Both the position numbers and the translations under genes were made by a program. Positions 43,314-43,707 of a stretch of 43,707 nt of DNA are shown here, in pieces. Origin of the DNA: CAUSKK01 sp963532425 (GTDB taxonomy: Bacteria > Pseudomonadota > Gammaproteobacteria > Cardiobacteriales > Cardiobacteriaceae); NCBI GenBank assembly GCA_963532425.1, contig CAUSKK010000017.1:1-43707 (forward strand), written 5' to 3'. Each line of letters starts with the position of its first letter. The stretch's first letter is position 1. The notes beneath the pieces are model-generated. The model had not been told where the DNA came from. It saw only the letters and a list, made by a program, of their open reading frames with translations, and ran no database searches.

Positions 43314-43707
43314 ATGAAGAAAATAGTTCTATCAGCATTGACGCTAGGACTGCTTGCCGCCTGTGGCGGTAACACCCTCAATCCCGGCCTGTCTGTCTTC
43401 GTTCCCGAAGATTACAACCGGATGCCTACCAATACGGCTACGCCTCAACCTACGTTGCCGCCACCGGTGCCAACCCCAACCATTACGCCGGGACCAACGC
43501 CTACCATTACCCCGCCGGCTCCTACTCCGACGCTGACTCCACGTCCAACCATAACCCCGCCGCCGACCTACAACCCGCAGCCCACCTATAACCCACAACC
43601 AACCTTTAACCCACAGCCAACGGTAACCCCTGGTCCAACGGTTCCACCAGCTCCAACACCATCGGTTAGCCCGAGCCCAACGGTTCCGCCGGCTCCAACA
43701 CCATCGG
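43314..43707 (+). CDS. Lipoprotein with repetitive Pro/Thr stalk (member 4), cut by window end
   Basis: The frame is open for 131 codons to the last base. It starts MKKIVLSALTLGLLAAC with lipobox LLAAC (C17), then GGNTLNPGLSVFVPED, which resembles the GGSLVNPDVSVFVPES of member 3. A Pro/Thr stalk of at least 90 residues follows, containing PTYNPQ-type hexapeptides and a 14-residue repeat. By analogy CAP and barrel domains should follow beyond the window, but they are not visible. AGAGGAA precedes the ATG at a usable distance. It is not annotated as complete. Confidence 0.85.
   Translation, partial: MKKIVLSALTLGLLAACGGNTLNPGLSVFVPEDYNRMPTNTATPQPTLPPPVPTPTITPGPTPTITPPAPTPTLTPRPTITPPPTYNPQPTYNPQPTFNPQPTVTPGPTVPPAPTPSVSPSPTVPPAPTPS
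43563..43616 (+). repeat. Three 18-bp tandem repeats encoding PTYNPQ / PTFNPQ
   Basis: Three in-frame copies, with synonymous changes and one Tyr-to-Phe change, lie in the stalk of member 4. Confidence 0.8.
43635..43707 (+). repeat. 42-bp tandem repeat in the lipoprotein stalk
   Basis: The unit from 43635 recurs from 43677 with few changes and runs out of the window. It encodes a 14-residue PTVPPAPTPSVSPS unit, so copy-number change would keep frame. Confidence 0.75.

Overview
This window is chromosomal DNA of a Gram-negative bacterium, most likely a gammaproteobacterium. Evidence: complete minCDE, grpE-dnaK-dnaJ with a sigma32-type promoter, rppH, bfd, a one-piece tmRNA with tag ANDDNYALAA, and several lipoproteins with TbpB-like barrels. 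GC is about 60% by eye. A Cardiobacterium/Suttonella-like host would fit, but that is a guess from gene content, not a match I could run.

Layout. 1-6.9 kb (minus): nrdB-nrdA, a YrdC/Sua5-domain protein, a TauE/SafE permease, a SPOR-domain protein and argS. 7.0-13.3 kb (minus): a tightly packed eight-gene run rppH-minC-minD-minE-nitroreductase-prfC-dnaQ-serC, closed by a terminator. 13.4-14.7 kb (plus): bfd and trmA. 14.8-17.5 kb (minus): a surface-type lipoprotein and a YdbH/AsmA-like protein. 17.5-23.0 kb (plus): grpE, dnaK, dnaJ, pdxH and an MTHFR-like gene. 23.0-23.9 kb: palindrome array 1, then ssrA (minus). 24.3-31.8 kb (plus): two HAD phosphatases, a TerD-family gene, argF, recA, recX and alaS. 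31.8-38.8 kb: three Sel1-repeat genes with two more palindrome arrays. 39.0 kb to the end: four tandem lipoproteins; the three complete ones join a CAP or CAP-like domain to a TbpB-like beta-barrel, and the last runs off the window.

The most unusual feature is a 10-bp palindrome, GAAGCGCTTC (core AGCGCT). By hand count the core occurs about 130 times here, against about 14 expected by chance. It lies inside genes in all three frames (EAL, SAS or KRF), doubles up to form terminator stems, and is packed into three intergenic arrays (23.0-23.8, 31.86-32.07 and 33.48-35.02 kb) at a mean spacing near 45-50 bp. Segments between palindromes are not random: several modules recur within and between arrays, and two pairs of copies differ by a clean 27-30 bp palindrome-bearing insertion. 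This resembles in architecture, but not in sequence, the neisserial intergenic mosaic elements (RS units bounded by dRS3). I regard it as the best candidate for an undescribed system.

The second candidate is the CAP-barrel lipoprotein family. Its members share a C-terminal barrel but differ in the length of a Pro/Thr or Gly stalk and in whether the CAP site is intact. This suggests a diversifying set of surface-exposed proteins.
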